NCBI RefSeq assembly: GCF_002163855.1
Contig: NZ_CP019332.1
Location: 161,213-225,212 of the forward strand
Direction: 5' to 3'
Source: Winogradskyella sp. PC-19
Lineage (GTDB): Bacteria; Bacteroidota; Bacteroidia; Flavobacteriales; Flavobacteriaceae
Length of the DNA: 64,000 bases
The translations under genes and the position numbers were made by a program. Below are positions 1 through 8,711 of the stretch, one piece after another (position 1 is the stretch's first letter; each line of letters begins with the position of its first letter). The notes under the pieces were generated by a model. That model saw nothing but the letters and a program-made list of their open reading frames with translations, ran no database searches and was not told the DNA's origin.

Positions 1-138
1 AACAGATAGGTATTTAGAAGTAGGGATCACTCCTTCAGTGGATTCTTTACTCTTATTTTTTGATTCACACCCGAAAACCACTATCGCTATTAAAACTAAT
101 AATGGAAGCAATTCTATCTTAATCTTGAGTATTTTCAT
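1..138 (-). CDS. Lipoprotein, N-terminal fragment (runs off the window)
   Basis: The first 46 codons of a minus-strand gene whose 3' end lies left of base 1. The start is the ATG at 138, 22 bases inside the cassette edge at 161. The protein begins with a basic N-terminus and a hydrophobic stretch ending in FGCES, a type II signal peptide with a lipobox cysteine at residue 24, then a Lys/Ser-rich linker. It is therefore predicted to be a lipidated envelope protein. Nothing after the linker is visible, so function cannot be given. Its cassette edge reads AAT-TGGGTAC-AAC; the matching edge should lie outside the window. Confidence 0.75.
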   Translation of the reverse strand, partial: MKILKIKIELLPLLVLIAIVVFGCESKNKSKESTEGVIPTSKYLSV

Positions 139-163
139 AATCTATGTTTTAATTGGGTACAAC

Positions 164-389
164 GTCCACTGTGTATGGCGTAGTGAGGCGCGCCTCATGG
201 AAAGCCATTGTTGCGCCTCATTAGCTATACACGCTGTTGTATGTAGTTTCGTGTGTAGTTCACGTAGACTTGACTAAATATACATAAAATCGGCGAGGTG
301 CGACAAACAGTGGACGTTGGTATGTAATTAGTAGAAAGGAAGCGTTTGCAAAACGCGATTCTACGTGCCGCAGGCAATTACATACCAAC
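164..389 (-). mobile_element. 226-bp gene-less repeat cassette, copy 1
   Basis: Spans GTCCACTG to CATACCAAC on the + strand. It contains its own attC-like site (161-318, closed by AACGTCCACTGT and its exact complement) and a 70-bp body bounded by GTTGGTATG and CATACCAAC. The body holds a GCGTTTGCAAAACGC hairpin. The unit is nearly identical to eight other copies and carries no credible gene. Confidence 0.85.
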
Positions 390-510
390 GTGTTTGTGTA
401 TGATTTCGTTGCGTGTTTCAGCACTAAAGTTAGCAAATAAATCACAGATAGAAAGTCCGCGAGGACTTTCGTAAGTAGGCTATAACTAGCAATGAATTAT
501 ACACGTTGTT
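387..510 (-). repeat. attC-like site 1 (GTGTATGATTTCG type)
   Basis: From AACGTGTTTGTGTATGATTT to TTATACACGTTGTT, an imperfect palindrome with an internal hairpin (AAAGTCCGCGAGGACTTT). It ends the cassette of the gene at 527-1321, whose barcode reads GAGGTTA at this edge and GTGGTTA (reverse complement) at the other edge: one mismatch in seven. Confidence 0.8.
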
Positions 511-526
511 GAGGTTAGTACTTATT

Positions 527-1321
527 TTATTTACTTAACTTCAATATTCTAATTGCACCTTGAATTACCAAAATAAAAACGATTGTTCCAATAATTAAAT
601 CAGGTTTACTTGAACTCAACCAATTTACCAAAATTCCTGCGATAATTACACCTAAATTGATAATCACATCATTTGAAGTAAAAATCATACTCGCTTTCAT
701 ATGAGCTTCTTCTTTACTTTTTGACTTTTGTAAAATATAAAGACAAATTCCGTTTGCGATAAGTGCAAAAATTGAAACGATAATCATTGTTGAAAAATTG
801 GGAAGTTTTTCGTCTCCGAAAAATCTCGTTAAAACTTCTACAAATCCAATAATTGCTAGTGTAATTTGAAAATATCCAGCAAGTTTTGCAATCCGCTTTT
901 TCTTAATTACAGTTCCGCCAACCGCAAACAAACTAATTCCGTAAACAAAACTATCGGCAAGCATATCCAAACTATCTGCAACAAGTCCCATTGATTTTGA
1001 GATAATTCCTGTTGTCATTTCGATAATGAAAAAGGCAAAATTGATTGCAAGTACAGACCAAAGTAGTTTTTTTTGGTTTGTATTTTCTTTAAATTCCGTT
1101 TGGTCGGTTTGTTCAGTTGAGATTTTTTTCCCGCCTAAATTCAGTTCGATAACTGACTTTTCGATTCTGTTAATTTCTCCGCTATGAAAAATGGTCAATT
1201 TTCGATTCGGAATGTCAAAGTCCAAATTCGCAATACTTGAAATTCCGTCCAATTTCATTCGGATTAGATTTTCCTCTGAAGGACAATCCATTTTTGTAAT
1301 TTCAAATATGGTTTTTTTCAC
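527..1321 (-). CDS. Cation diffusion facilitator-type transporter with N-terminal HMA-like domain
   Basis: 264 residues. Residues 1-70 look like a heavy-metal-associated domain with a single cysteine (MDCPSEE, Cys13) in place of the usual CxxC. Residues 85-260 hold several membrane segments with CDF metal-site residues: ADSLDMLAD in TM2 (Asp116, Asp119, Asp123) and SND (216-218) later. The family exports divalent metals by proton exchange. The usual C-terminal cytoplasmic domain is missing, so the protein is short for the family. It is alone in its cassette, between sites 1 and 2. Metal specificity cannot be read from sequence. Confidence 0.8.
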   Translation of the reverse strand: MKKTIFEITKMDCPSEENLIRMKLDGISSIANLDFDIPNRKLTIFHSGEINRIEKSVIELNLGGKKISTEQTDQTEFKENTNQKKLLWSVLAINFAFFIIEMTTGIISKSMGLVADSLDMLADSFVYGISLFAVGGTVIKKKRIAKLAGYFQITLAIIGFVEVLTRFFGDEKLPNFSTMIIVSIFALIANGICLYILQKSKSKEEAHMKASMIFTSNDVIINLGVIIAGILVNWLSSSKPDLIIGTIVFILVIQGAIRILKLSK

Positions 1322-1350
1322 TCGGTTTCTGGGTTTTCGGTATTAACCAC

Positions 1351-1478
1351 AACGGTCTCGGCTATGATTCCGTTGCGGCGAAAATCAGAATGATTTTCAG
1401 AGTAGGAATCAGTAGCATAGGTTAGGGGATTAAATTTAGTTTTTCTCACGGTTATAGCAATGGATTATAGCCATTGTT
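1351..1478 (-). repeat. attC-like site 2
   Basis: AACGGTCTCGGCTATGATTC pairs with GGATTATAGCCATTGTT. It closes the cassette of 1487-2751. Barcode GTGTGTA is identical at both edges of that cassette (GTT-GTGTGTA-G at 1476; AAT-TACACAC-AAC ending at 2876). Confidence 0.85.
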
Positions 1479-1486
1479 GTGTGTAG

Positions 1487-1858
1487 TTATTTTTTTATGA
1501 AGGTTTGATTGTTGTAAAACGAAATTTTGTCTTTAGAAACTATTCCCTTTTCTATTCTATTGTTACCATCTAGGGTTATAATTGAATCGTTAAGGGTGTA
1601 CTTCCCATTTACTTTCTCTATATTATTATCAATTGCTTTTGTGTAGGTAACTACAAATTCAGATTCAGACAAAAACTTTATAACGTATATATCATCTATA
1701 TCGATAAACTCCCATTGAGAATTTACAAGTTGTAACGGTTTTTTCTCAGTCTTATTGCATGATATTGTTAACACCAATATTAAGATTGAAATAATTTTTA
1801 TGAGTTTTAAATTAACTAATTGAATCTTCATTGTTAAAGTAAAAACTGAGTTTATCAT
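1487..1858 (-). CDS. Small lipoprotein of unknown function
   Basis: Up to 123 residues. The ATG at 1831 (MKIQLVNLK...) gives a better signal peptide than the one at 1858. The hydrophobic stretch ends in LVLTISCNK, a lipobox, so the mature protein should be lipidated. The rest is predicted mostly beta (QWEFIDIDDIYVIKFLSESEF... GKYTLNDSIITLDGN), resembling the small lipocalin-like or META-like lipoproteins common in Bacteroidota, but I do not recognise a family. It shares a cassette with 1876-2751, 17 bases upstream in transcription order, and is probably cotranscribed. Confidence 0.7.
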   Translation of the reverse strand: MINSVFTLTMKIQLVNLKLIKIISILILVLTISCNKTEKKPLQLVNSQWEFIDIDDIYVIKFLSESEFVVTYTKAIDNNIEKVNGKYTLNDSIITLDGNNRIEKGIVSKDKISFYNNQTFIKK

Positions 1859-1875
1859 AATATGTAAATACTATT

Positions 1876-2751
1876 TTAGTTTGATAATATTAATTGAGCT
1901 GCTATTACGTTATGTTTAATCGTTTGGTTTGTCTGCCACATTTCGTTAAAAGTCTTCCATTTTCCTTGTGAATATATAAATGCGTCATATTGAGAATTAT
2001 TTGAAACCGTGCCAATACTAGGTTCGTAGGCGTACTGTTTTTTCTTTGATCCCCTTATATTAACCTTGTATTCATATTTATTTTCTTCTATAATTAACCA
2101 TTCAAAAGCTAGAAAGAAGCCTTTTTTAGGAAACTGAATATTTAAATGAGAAACGTCGACTTCAGTTTTTCTTTTTCCTTTTTTCGCTATTCCATAAATG
2201 TTTTCATTAGTAATTAAATTACCTGGTTTACCGTCTTTACTTACAGCATGGATTCTTAAATTAAATTTAGCATTCTTAACATCACTCGACGTCAAAATTT
2301 TGATTGTTTTGATGAATGGTGCTTCATCATATTCTTTGTTATAATTAAAATATCTAGCTGTAATCCATGGTACAGGACCACAACCAAAACTAGTTGTAGA
2401 TTTGTTCTTAAAATCACTTACTTTTATTTCTTTACTATTTTGTCTGGCCTTTACAATAACTTCTTGTAACATTACAGTACTTGGTTCTAATTTAATAACA
2501 TCATTTATTAAATTAGAGTTTAACTTTAATCTTTTGTAACCTATAGCCGAAAGAATTATCTGTTTTGGCTTATCGATATTTAATATAAATTTTCCTTGTT
2601 CATTAGAAGTGGTTCCAATGTTTTCGTTCTCTACCCAAATATTTACATATGGTATATTTTGTGAGGTTTCACTATCAATAATTTTAGCTGTTATTTGGCC
2701 AAAAAGAGAATAACCAAAAAGTAAAGAGAGTGTTAAGAATATTGTTTTCAT
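1876..2751 (-). CDS. Secreted protein with CarboxypepD_reg-like domain
   Basis: 291 residues. Residues 1-18 are a Sec signal peptide (ending LFGQ). Residues 20-95 match the carboxypeptidase-regulatory-like beta-sandwich typical of Bacteroidota envelope proteins: ITAKIIDSETSQNIPYVNIWV, then EQGKFILNI, then LSAIGYKRL and LQEVIVKA. The remaining 190 residues are not a TonB barrel and are unknown to me. The protein is probably periplasmic or surface-exposed. First gene of a two-gene cassette, with the lipoprotein 1487-1858 following. Confidence 0.75.
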   Translation of the reverse strand: MKTIFLTLSLLFGYSLFGQITAKIIDSETSQNIPYVNIWVENENIGTTSNEQGKFILNIDKPKQIILSAIGYKRLKLNSNLINDVIKLEPSTVMLQEVIVKARQNSKEIKVSDFKNKSTTSFGCGPVPWITARYFNYNKEYDEAPFIKTIKILTSSDVKNAKFNLRIHAVSKDGKPGNLITNENIYGIAKKGKRKTEVDVSHLNIQFPKKGFFLAFEWLIIEENKYEYKVNIRGSKKKQYAYEPSIGTVSNNSQYDAFIYSQGKWKTFNEMWQTNQTIKHNVIAAQLILSN

Positions 2752-2873
2752 AGATGAAGATGTAGGTTGTGTTGATGTCTAACAAGGGTTTTAACGATAA
2801 TTAAAAAATTTTATTGCAGAAGGATTCAATCTTGCCAAATAAGAATAGTCAATTTTGTTGTTTAATTACACAC

Positions 2874-2995
2874 AACGGTCTCGGCTATGAGTAGTTGTGT
2901 TGGTTAGCAATTAACTTTGCAAGTAAACACCAAACTGAAAATCCGCAGGATTTTCCGAGTACACACAAACTAAGCAATTGGTTATACACGTTGTT
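2874..2995 (-). repeat. attC-like site 3 (GGCTATGAGTAGTTG type)
   Basis: AACGGTCTCGGCTATGAGTA ... TTATACACGTTGTT with an internal AAAATCC/GGATTTT hairpin. Closes the cassette of 3048-3599; barcode GTGTGCA is exact at both edges. Confidence 0.85.
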
Positions 2996-3047
2996 GTGTG
3001 CAGTTTTTTTAAACAAACGTTTTAATTTCAATTTTTGGCCTGCGTCT

Positions 3048-3599
3048 TTACTTTCTTAAAATTATTTTGGCCTTAATTATTTTAAATGAATTTTCAGTAT
3101 CAATATTTAGTTTAGCCGCAAAAGTATATTCACCATCTTCTTTTACGGTAAAGACTGGATTGTTTTTTCCTTTTACATTTTTCTTGATTCCATATTTTAT
3201 AATATACTTTTGTTTTTGATGATCTTCTCTTTCATCTTTATTTTTTTTCCAACCAAATATTGTAAAGCGATTTTCATTATATCTTTTCCAATCAGGATTT
3301 TTCTTTTTTGAAATAATCCATCTTTCATCAGAAGACAAATATCTTGGATTTGTGCTTAATGGGTTATAATTATATTGTTTATAAAATTCACCATTCTTAT
3401 AAATTATCACTGAATAGCCTAACTCTAAAGCATTTTCGTACCTGTATTTTATTTTTGTCCAAAATTTAATTTTATCTCCTTTATAGAGTTTTAAAGTTTC
3501 AGAATGTTCCAATCTGTCTTCTACAGCGATATTACTTATAGCTTTTCCACAGGAATTTAATACTAATGCTAGTATTATGATTTTAATATAGTTTTTCAT
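3048..3599 (-). CDS. Lipoprotein of unknown function
   Basis: 183 residues with a lipoprotein signal (MKNYIKIIILALVLNSCGK; Cys17 at the lipobox). The mature part is lysine- and aromatic-rich and predicted beta, with KGDKIKFWTKIKY near the start and DGEYTFAAKLNI near the end, a pattern seen in small carbohydrate- or ligand-binding beta sandwiches. I do not recognise a family. Single gene in its cassette; the start codon lies about 95 bases from the cassette edge. Confidence 0.65.
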   Translation of the reverse strand: MKNYIKIIILALVLNSCGKAISNIAVEDRLEHSETLKLYKGDKIKFWTKIKYRYENALELGYSVIIYKNGEFYKQYNYNPLSTNPRYLSSDERWIISKKKNPDWKRYNENRFTIFGWKKNKDEREDHQKQKYIIKYGIKKNVKGKNNPVFTVKEDGEYTFAAKLNIDTENSFKIIKAKIILRK

Positions 3600-3697
3600 T
3601 AGAATATTTCAATTGTGTAATCCAAAACTATACCATAATTGCAAAGATGAAATGTTAGTTGTAAAGATTTTCTGTGCTAGTTGAAATTGCACACAAC

Positions 3698-3923
3698 GTC
3701 CACTGTGTATGGCGTAGTGAGGCTCGCCTCATGGAAAGCCATTGTTGCGCCTCATTAGCTATACACGCTGTTGTATGTAGTTTCGTGTGTAGTTCACGTA
3801 GACTTGACTAAATATACATAAAATCGGCGAGGTGCGACAAACAGTGGACGTTGGTATGTAATTAGTAGAAAGGAAGCGTTTGCAAAACGCGATTCTACGT
3901 GCCGCAGGCAATTACATACCAAC
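3698..3923 (-). mobile_element. 226-bp gene-less repeat cassette, copy 2
   Basis: Same unit as at 164-389; the one difference I saw is GAGGCTCGCC in place of GAGGCGCGCC. It is placed between the start of the 3048-3599 cassette and attC-like site 4. Confidence 0.85.
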
Positions 3924-3964
3924 GTTCTGTATAAACTGCGTCTTAATGCAGTTTATACCTTGTT
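3921..3964 (-). repeat. attC-like site 4, very short (44 bp)
   Basis: GTATAAACTGCG ... GCAGTTTATAC with AAC and GTT ends and almost no loop. It closes the cassette of 3953-4528; barcode ATATAGC is exact at both edges (GTTATATAGCGTT and ATGCTATATAAC). The stop codon of the gene lies inside it. Confidence 0.85.
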
Positions 3965-4528
3965 ATATAGCGTTATTAATTTAGATTTTAAGTTATCTCT
4001 AACTTTACTCAAATCAACTCTGTTAAAATACTTTTCAACATCTTGAATTCCATCAAGAGTCTGGCTTATCCATTCTACTTTCACATCTCCTTCACTTAAA
4101 AGATATTCCTCTATTATTGTTTCCTTTTTAACACCAATGATTAAAAGTATTATACAAATAACAATTCCAGTTCTATCTTTTCCAGATAAACAATGAACTA
4201 GTATAGGAAATTTTAAATCAGATTTTTCAAATACTTTGATAATTTCGTTTAACCAAATTCTGACCTCTTTTTGGCTAGTATCATATTTTTCAATTTTGTT
4301 AGACATTGGGAAATGAAAATATTCTGATTTGAAAATAATAGAATCAGAACCATTTCTTAAGTTAATTATTGACCAAGCATTACCAATTTCACTTAGCTCA
4401 TTTACATAATCAATACTTCCTCCCCTTAGAAGTAGTTTTTCATTTAATAACTTTTCGCCACTTATTAAATTGACAAACTCTCCTACATCTCTGAAATTAA
4501 CACATCCATCTGTATAATCTAGTCCCAT
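3953..4528 (-). CDS. Tyrosine/dual-specificity protein phosphatase
   Basis: 191 residues, no signal peptide, probably cytoplasmic. The catalytic P-loop is HCLSGKDRTG (His112, Cys113, Arg119), the HC(X5)R signature of protein tyrosine phosphatases. The N-terminus (NFRDVGEF... LLLRGGSID) matches the Tyr_phosphatase_3 family. Acts on phosphotyrosine or related phosphoesters by a cysteinyl-phosphate intermediate; the substrate is unknown. The last residues (YNKV) and the stop are read from attC-like site 4. Single gene in its cassette, start about 15 bases from the cassette edge. Confidence 0.85.
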   Translation of the reverse strand: MGLDYTDGCVNFRDVGEFVNLISGEKLLNEKLLLRGGSIDYVNELSEIGNAWSIINLRNGSDSIIFKSEYFHFPMSNKIEKYDTSQKEVRIWLNEIIKVFEKSDLKFPILVHCLSGKDRTGIVICIILLIIGVKKETIIEEYLLSEGDVKVEWISQTLDGIQDVEKYFNRVDLSKVRDNLKSKLITLYNKV

Positions 4529-4545
4529 TTTTTATGCTATATAAC

Positions 4546-4771
4546 GTCCACTGTGTATGGCGTAGTGAGGCGCGCCTCATGGAAAGCCATTGTTGCGCCT
4601 CATTAGCTATACACGCTGTTGTATGTAGTTTCGTGTGTAGTTCACGTAGACTTGACTAAATATACATAAAATCGGCGAGGTGCGACAAACAGTGGACGTT
4701 GGTATGTAATTAGTAGAAAGGAAGCGTTTGCAAAACGCGATTCTACGTGCCGCAGGCAATTACATACCAAC
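4546..4771 (-). mobile_element. 226-bp gene-less repeat cassette, copy 3
   Basis: Same unit as at 164-389, between the start of the phosphatase cassette and attC-like site 5. Confidence 0.85.
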
Positions 4772-4829
4772 GTTTGGGCTAAAAAGCGTTGCTGTCCCGA
4801 AGGGCTGCTATGATTTTTTAGCCATTGTT
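4769..4829 (-). repeat. attC-like site 5, short (61 bp)
   Basis: GGGCTAAAAAGCG ... TTTTTTAGCCATTGTT. Closes the cassette of 5035-6483; barcode GTGCTTT(C) at this edge and GTGCTTC at the other (one extra base, as in sites 10, 11, 22 and 35). Confidence 0.8.
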
Positions 4830-4933
4830 GTGCTTTCGTTATTTGTTTTCTTTTGCTTTGAACGCGTTTTGATTACTTCTAGGTTATTGGCTTTCAATTC
4901 TACAATTTGTTAATCTTTCTCTACTTTTTCTCC

Positions 4934-5036
4934 TCAATACTCGTACTTAATGGTTGCTGTAGAATCTGATGTCATTTTCCAAGAATCCTTGTAGTTACTA
5001 TAATTTATGGGAGGTGTCCCACATTTTTTCTTGATT
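4934..5036 (-). pseudogene. Possible C-terminal gene remnant
   Basis: Downstream of the YwqK-like gene, another minus-strand frame stays open for about 34 codons and ends at a TGA at 4934-4936. The end reads NYKDSWKMTSDSTATIKYEY, which looks like the tail of a real protein. There is no start codon. It may be the stump of a gene left by a deletion in the cassette, or chance. Confidence 0.3.
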
Positions 5037-6483
5037 ATTTAGATACTACTTTAATCCCATTTTTATATTCAGTTATATGAGATACTTTACCATTTTCATC
5101 ATAAGATATCCAAGTACCATTTCCATTTTTTAATGTGCCCTTTCTTCTTTCTTTTCCCTTTATATCAAAAGATGAAATAATTTCCATTCTTAGACCGTAA
5201 GGTTCGGATGAATCGAACTTGTAAAGCACAGATTCCTCAATTTGTCCCGTGTCATAATACCAAGTAGTAACTCCATCTCTACCTCCATTTTTGTATTCTG
5301 ATTGAAAAGTCATCTTATTGTTTTCAAAAACTTTAAAAACACCATTACCATCCTTAAGAATTTGATTCCCATCAGGTAAATATTGTTCCCAAAACCTAAA
5401 GTGTTCTCCATCTTTATACTCTTTAACTAATCGAGTTTCTCCATTTTCATAATAATATTTCCATTCTCCATCATGTTTATTAGTTTTCCAGTTAAATGAT
5501 CCTTCTGATGACTTTTGACCATCTTTATTATAATGTGTCCATTTGCCATATCGAGAGAAGCTTCCCGTGTTATCTACAGACTTTTCAATATCAATAAATT
5601 CTTGTTTCTCACAATGGATAGAGTAACTTATGGCCAATACTTTTTCTCCTTTGCCAAATCCACCACTTGGATAAGTGTAATGCTCATCATATTTAGTGTT
5701 CTTTATATTTATGTTGATTGTTGAAAGTTTAGCTGGGCCTTTACATTCGTATTCATTAGCAACATTACCATTCTCCCAATAACTTGTCCAAGTTCCTACA
5801 CTTCTGTAGTTAGCTAAATCACCCCAATCTCCATCAAAAGTATATATTAATTCATACTTACCTTCTAGAAATTTTTTTCCATTCGGATAATATCCTACCC
5901 AATCATCAATTTTTTGACCGTTTTTATAATTCCCTTTCATTTTTAGTGCACCATTTAAATAGTAATATTTCCACTCACCTATTTTTATTCCGTCAATTTT
6001 ATATCCCTCACTAGTTCCAGTGAAACTTTTTTCTTGATAGTATTTTTTTTCTTTTCTTTTTTCAGGTGCTAAGTTACTAAGGTGTTTGAATGCTTTATAT
6101 AAATTTACACGAATCATTCCGTTAAGGACTAGAAGCTCTATGCTAGATTTACTTGGTCTACGGTATCCATTTTCTATAAGCATAACATCCTTATCCGTTG
6201 TGTAAAGGTTTAGGTAGGCACTGGCAATTATTACCTCATGCAATTTCTCCAAAGGTAGGGTTTCAGTAAATTTATACTTCTTCAATATTTCATAGGAAAA
6301 TGTAATAGAATTTTCTGTAATTTCAAATACAACATTGCTTGCATACTCTTTATCTGTATTGATGTATGAACTGTTTTGTTTGATAAACTCAATGGTTTCC
6401 TCCCAATTGGAATCCTCAGAAAAAGTTTGAGAATAACTTGATAGATATGAGATAATTAGAATACTAAGTGCAATAATTTTCAT
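5035..6483 (-). CDS. Secreted MORN/YwqK-repeat protein
   Basis: 482 residues with a Sec signal peptide (residues 1-18, ending SYSQ). From about residue 165 it is a string of MORN-like repeats of the form WKYYYLNGALKMKGNYKNGQ, repeated with variations at YYPNGKKFLEGKYE, YYENGETRLVKEYKDG, YLPDGNQILKDG, YYDTGQIEESVLY and YDENGKVSHITEYKNG. These match proteins annotated as YwqK-family antitoxins, though in Bacteroidota such secreted forms are probably not antitoxins. The repeats would make a long beta-hairpin rod. Single gene in its cassette, with about 200 bases of apparently non-coding DNA after it. Confidence 0.8.
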   Translation of the reverse strand: MKIIALSILIISYLSSYSQTFSEDSNWEETIEFIKQNSSYINTDKEYASNVVFEITENSITFSYEILKKYKFTETLPLEKLHEVIIASAYLNLYTTDKDVMLIENGYRRPSKSSIELLVLNGMIRVNLYKAFKHLSNLAPEKRKEKKYYQEKSFTGTSEGYKIDGIKIGEWKYYYLNGALKMKGNYKNGQKIDDWVGYYPNGKKFLEGKYELIYTFDGDWGDLANYRSVGTWTSYWENGNVANEYECKGPAKLSTININIKNTKYDEHYTYPSGGFGKGEKVLAISYSIHCEKQEFIDIEKSVDNTGSFSRYGKWTHYNKDGQKSSEGSFNWKTNKHDGEWKYYYENGETRLVKEYKDGEHFRFWEQYLPDGNQILKDGNGVFKVFENNKMTFQSEYKNGGRDGVTTWYYDTGQIEESVLYKFDSSEPYGLRMEIISSFDIKGKERRKGTLKNGNGTWISYDENGKVSHITEYKNGIKVVSK

Positions 6484-6552
6484 TGTTTAATTTTTTATTA
6501 AGTCTATTTATTCAAACAGTGTGCCTTTATCGTTCTTTTAATGAAGCACAAC

Positions 6553-6778
6553 GTCCACTGTGTATGGCGTAGTGAGGCGCGCCTCATGGAAAGCCATTGT
6601 TGCGCCTCATTAGCTATACACGCTGTTGTATGTAGTTTCGTGTGTAGTTCACGTAGACTTGACTAAATATACATAAAATCGGCGAGGTGCGACAAACAGT
6701 GGACGTTGGTATGTAATTAGTAGAAAGGAAGCGTTTGCAAAACGCGATTCTACGTGCCGCAGGCAATTACATACCAAC
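6553..6778 (-). mobile_element. 226-bp gene-less repeat cassette, copy 4
   Basis: Same unit as at 164-389, between the YwqK-like cassette and attC-like site 6. Confidence 0.85.
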
Positions 6779-6900
6779 GGTCTCGTATAAGAATAGTAGC
6801 GGGTTTTAACGCATTGACTTTTCGGTTAAACACAGACCTTTTTTATATTTACTTACTTTCGTTTTAAGCGATTAAACCGCTATTATTTTTAAACGTTGTT
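6776..6900 (-). repeat. attC-like site 6 (TATAAGAATAGTAGCGG type)
   Basis: AACGGTCTCGTATAAGAATA ... TATTATTTTTAAACGTTGTT. Closes the cassette of 6911-8386; barcode AGCAATT here, AGCAAAT at the far edge (one mismatch). Confidence 0.8.
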
Positions 6901-6910
6901 AGCAATTGTT

Positions 6911-8386
6911 TTAATTTGCGTCAATTCTTTCACCAGCTCTGTTATTTGTTAATTTATCATCTTCTACTGCTATTTGACCATTTATAATTACATAATCCCA
7001 ACCTGTTGATGCTTGATAAGGGTCAGTATATGTAGCATTTACTTTAAGGTTTTCAAGATTAAAGATTAAAATATCTGCATCAGCTCCTTCTTGTATTCTA
7101 CCTTTATTTTTGAAAGCTGGAGCAAAACTTTGTAAACGTCTGGCTGGGTAATAACTTGCTTTCGCTATTGCGTCATTAATAGATATTGTTTTTTCATCCC
7201 TTACATAATAGGTTAGTAATCTTGTAAAACTTGAAGTTAGATTTGGATTTGATTTTACTTCCATGGTTATTGCGGGCATTCCATCTGATCCTACCATCAT
7301 TGTTGGGTATTTTAAGCCTGTTTTTATCCAATCATCTTTCATGTAATGATGAATAATCATACCTTCAGGACTGTTTTTACGTTTTTCTTCCCAACTTTCC
7401 TTTGTAAACCACTCACCAGTTTCAGACCACTGAACATCTTTATAGGTAATGTCAAATATGGTTTGCCAATCTCTATTAAAAACATCCGCAGAGATAGAAG
7501 TAGAGCCAGCAGTATAAGGGAACAGTTCTACAGATATGTCAGCTCCTTTTGCATTAGCAGTGTCAATGGCTTTTAACCAATTTCCAACTTGGCCCATTGC
7601 ATTCGCGTTTATATGACAAATATGAACAGCGCCACCTGTCTCTGATGACAGATCAATAAGCTCTTTTAAACCCTTAATATCACCATTAGGACCTCTTCTA
7701 CTATGAGCGAAAATAACTACTTCATTTTTCTTTGCTACTTCGAACACCATTTTAAGTTCATCATTACTAATAGCAGGAGACATATAGTCTAATAATAGTC
7801 CAATACCAATTCCTCCTTTTTTAAGATCATCATCAATTAATTTACGCATTTCTTCAATTTGTGTGGCAGAGGCAATTTGGGTAAAAGCTTTACCTGGAAC
7901 ACTTCCTTGAAGATCACGCGAAATCATATATGCTTGGTCTTTATCTTCAATAACTTTTATTCGCGCAAATCCGTGCGCTGTAGAAGCTCCAAAATTAGCT
8001 CTTGCAGAATCTTTTATGTGATATCCATATTCCTTATGCGGAAATGCACCTGCTTCTAAATCTAAGAGTGTAGTTGCTCCATCTCTAATTTGAAAAGATT
8101 CACCTAACGGAAATGGAGAGTGCGTATGTAGATCAATAAATCCAGGAGAAGCTATCTTACCTTTAGCTTCTATAATATTTTCTCCAATAATTTTTTTTGA
8201 AGTTAATTTTTTAATTTTCCCGTCACTTATTCCAATATTCATAATTGAGTCAGTATGAGTTTCTGGGTCAATGACTCTTGCATTTAAAACAACTATGTCA
8301 TATTCTTTATTAAGTTTATCATCTGACTTTGGTGATTGACAGGAAAACAGAAGTAATATTGCACTAATGTATGTAGTTATTTTCAT
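6911..8386 (-). CDS. Lipoprotein amidohydrolase, N-acyl-D-amino-acid deacylase (D-aminoacylase) family
   Basis: 491 residues. A lipobox (LLLFSCQS, Cys16) suggests an envelope-anchored enzyme. Residues 80-92 carry the metal-binding GFIDLHTH motif of the amidohydrolase superfamily (His87, His89). Later landmarks are VVIFAHSRRG, VHICHINANAM, VGSDGMPA (catalytic Asp) and a C-terminal GADADILIFN. The order and length fit D-aminoacylases and dihydroorotase-like deacylases, which hydrolyse N-acyl-D-amino acids or related amides with one or two zinc ions. The exact substrate is unknown. Single gene in its cassette. Confidence 0.85.
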   Translation of the reverse strand: MKITTYISAILLLFSCQSPKSDDKLNKEYDIVVLNARVIDPETHTDSIMNIGISDGKIKKLTSKKIIGENIIEAKGKIASPGFIDLHTHSPFPLGESFQIRDGATTLLDLEAGAFPHKEYGYHIKDSARANFGASTAHGFARIKVIEDKDQAYMISRDLQGSVPGKAFTQIASATQIEEMRKLIDDDLKKGGIGIGLLLDYMSPAISNDELKMVFEVAKKNEVVIFAHSRRGPNGDIKGLKELIDLSSETGGAVHICHINANAMGQVGNWLKAIDTANAKGADISVELFPYTAGSTSISADVFNRDWQTIFDITYKDVQWSETGEWFTKESWEEKRKNSPEGMIIHHYMKDDWIKTGLKYPTMMVGSDGMPAITMEVKSNPNLTSSFTRLLTYYVRDEKTISINDAIAKASYYPARRLQSFAPAFKNKGRIQEGADADILIFNLENLKVNATYTDPYQASTGWDYVIINGQIAVEDDKLTNNRAGERIDAN

Positions 8387-8485
8387 ATTTATAAATTTTT
8401 TTTGAACTGAATTTAGTAAAATATACGAACGAATTTATGTTTTCTTTTTGTAATACAGGATATAATATTGATAATATTTGCTAAC

Positions 8486-8711
8486 GTCCACTGTGTATGG
8501 CGTAGTGAGGCGCGCCTCATGGAAAGCCATTGTTGCGCCTCATTAGCTATACACGCTGTTGTATGTAGTTTCGTGTGTAGTTCACGTAGACTTGACTAAA
8601 TATACATAAAATCGGCGAGGTGCGACAAACAGTGGACGTTGGTATGTAATTAGTAGAAAGGAAGCGTTTGCAAAACGCGATTCTACGTGCCGCAGGCAAT
8701 TACATACCAAC
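8486..8711 (-). mobile_element. 226-bp gene-less repeat cassette, copy 5
   Basis: Same unit as at 164-389. Here it follows directly on a truncated attC-like site, so the reading frame of the gene at 8582-8961 runs into it. Confidence 0.85.

Noticed and set aside
164-389. Insertion sequence or classical MITE
   Set aside because: No transposase, no target-site duplication other than the AAC that is part of the site itself, and insertion only at cassette junctions.
260-445. ORFs ending in LVCNCLRHVESRFAN... at 260, 8582, 39176 and 44264 as a conserved protein
   Set aside because: They are the same reading of the 226-bp unit in minus-strand frame; the amino acids are repeated only because the DNA is. 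No start signal, no conservation apart from DNA identity.
1354-1359. GGTCTC in the sites as a transcription-factor operator
   Set aside because: It lies in the spacer between the outer box and the stem of each site, varies in other sites (GGTTTC, GGTCTA), and is not placed relative to promoters.
4728-4913. Plus-strand 61-residue ORF spanning a repeat and attC-like site 5
   Set aside because: It covers the palindromic site and part of the repeat unit; composition is not protein-like.
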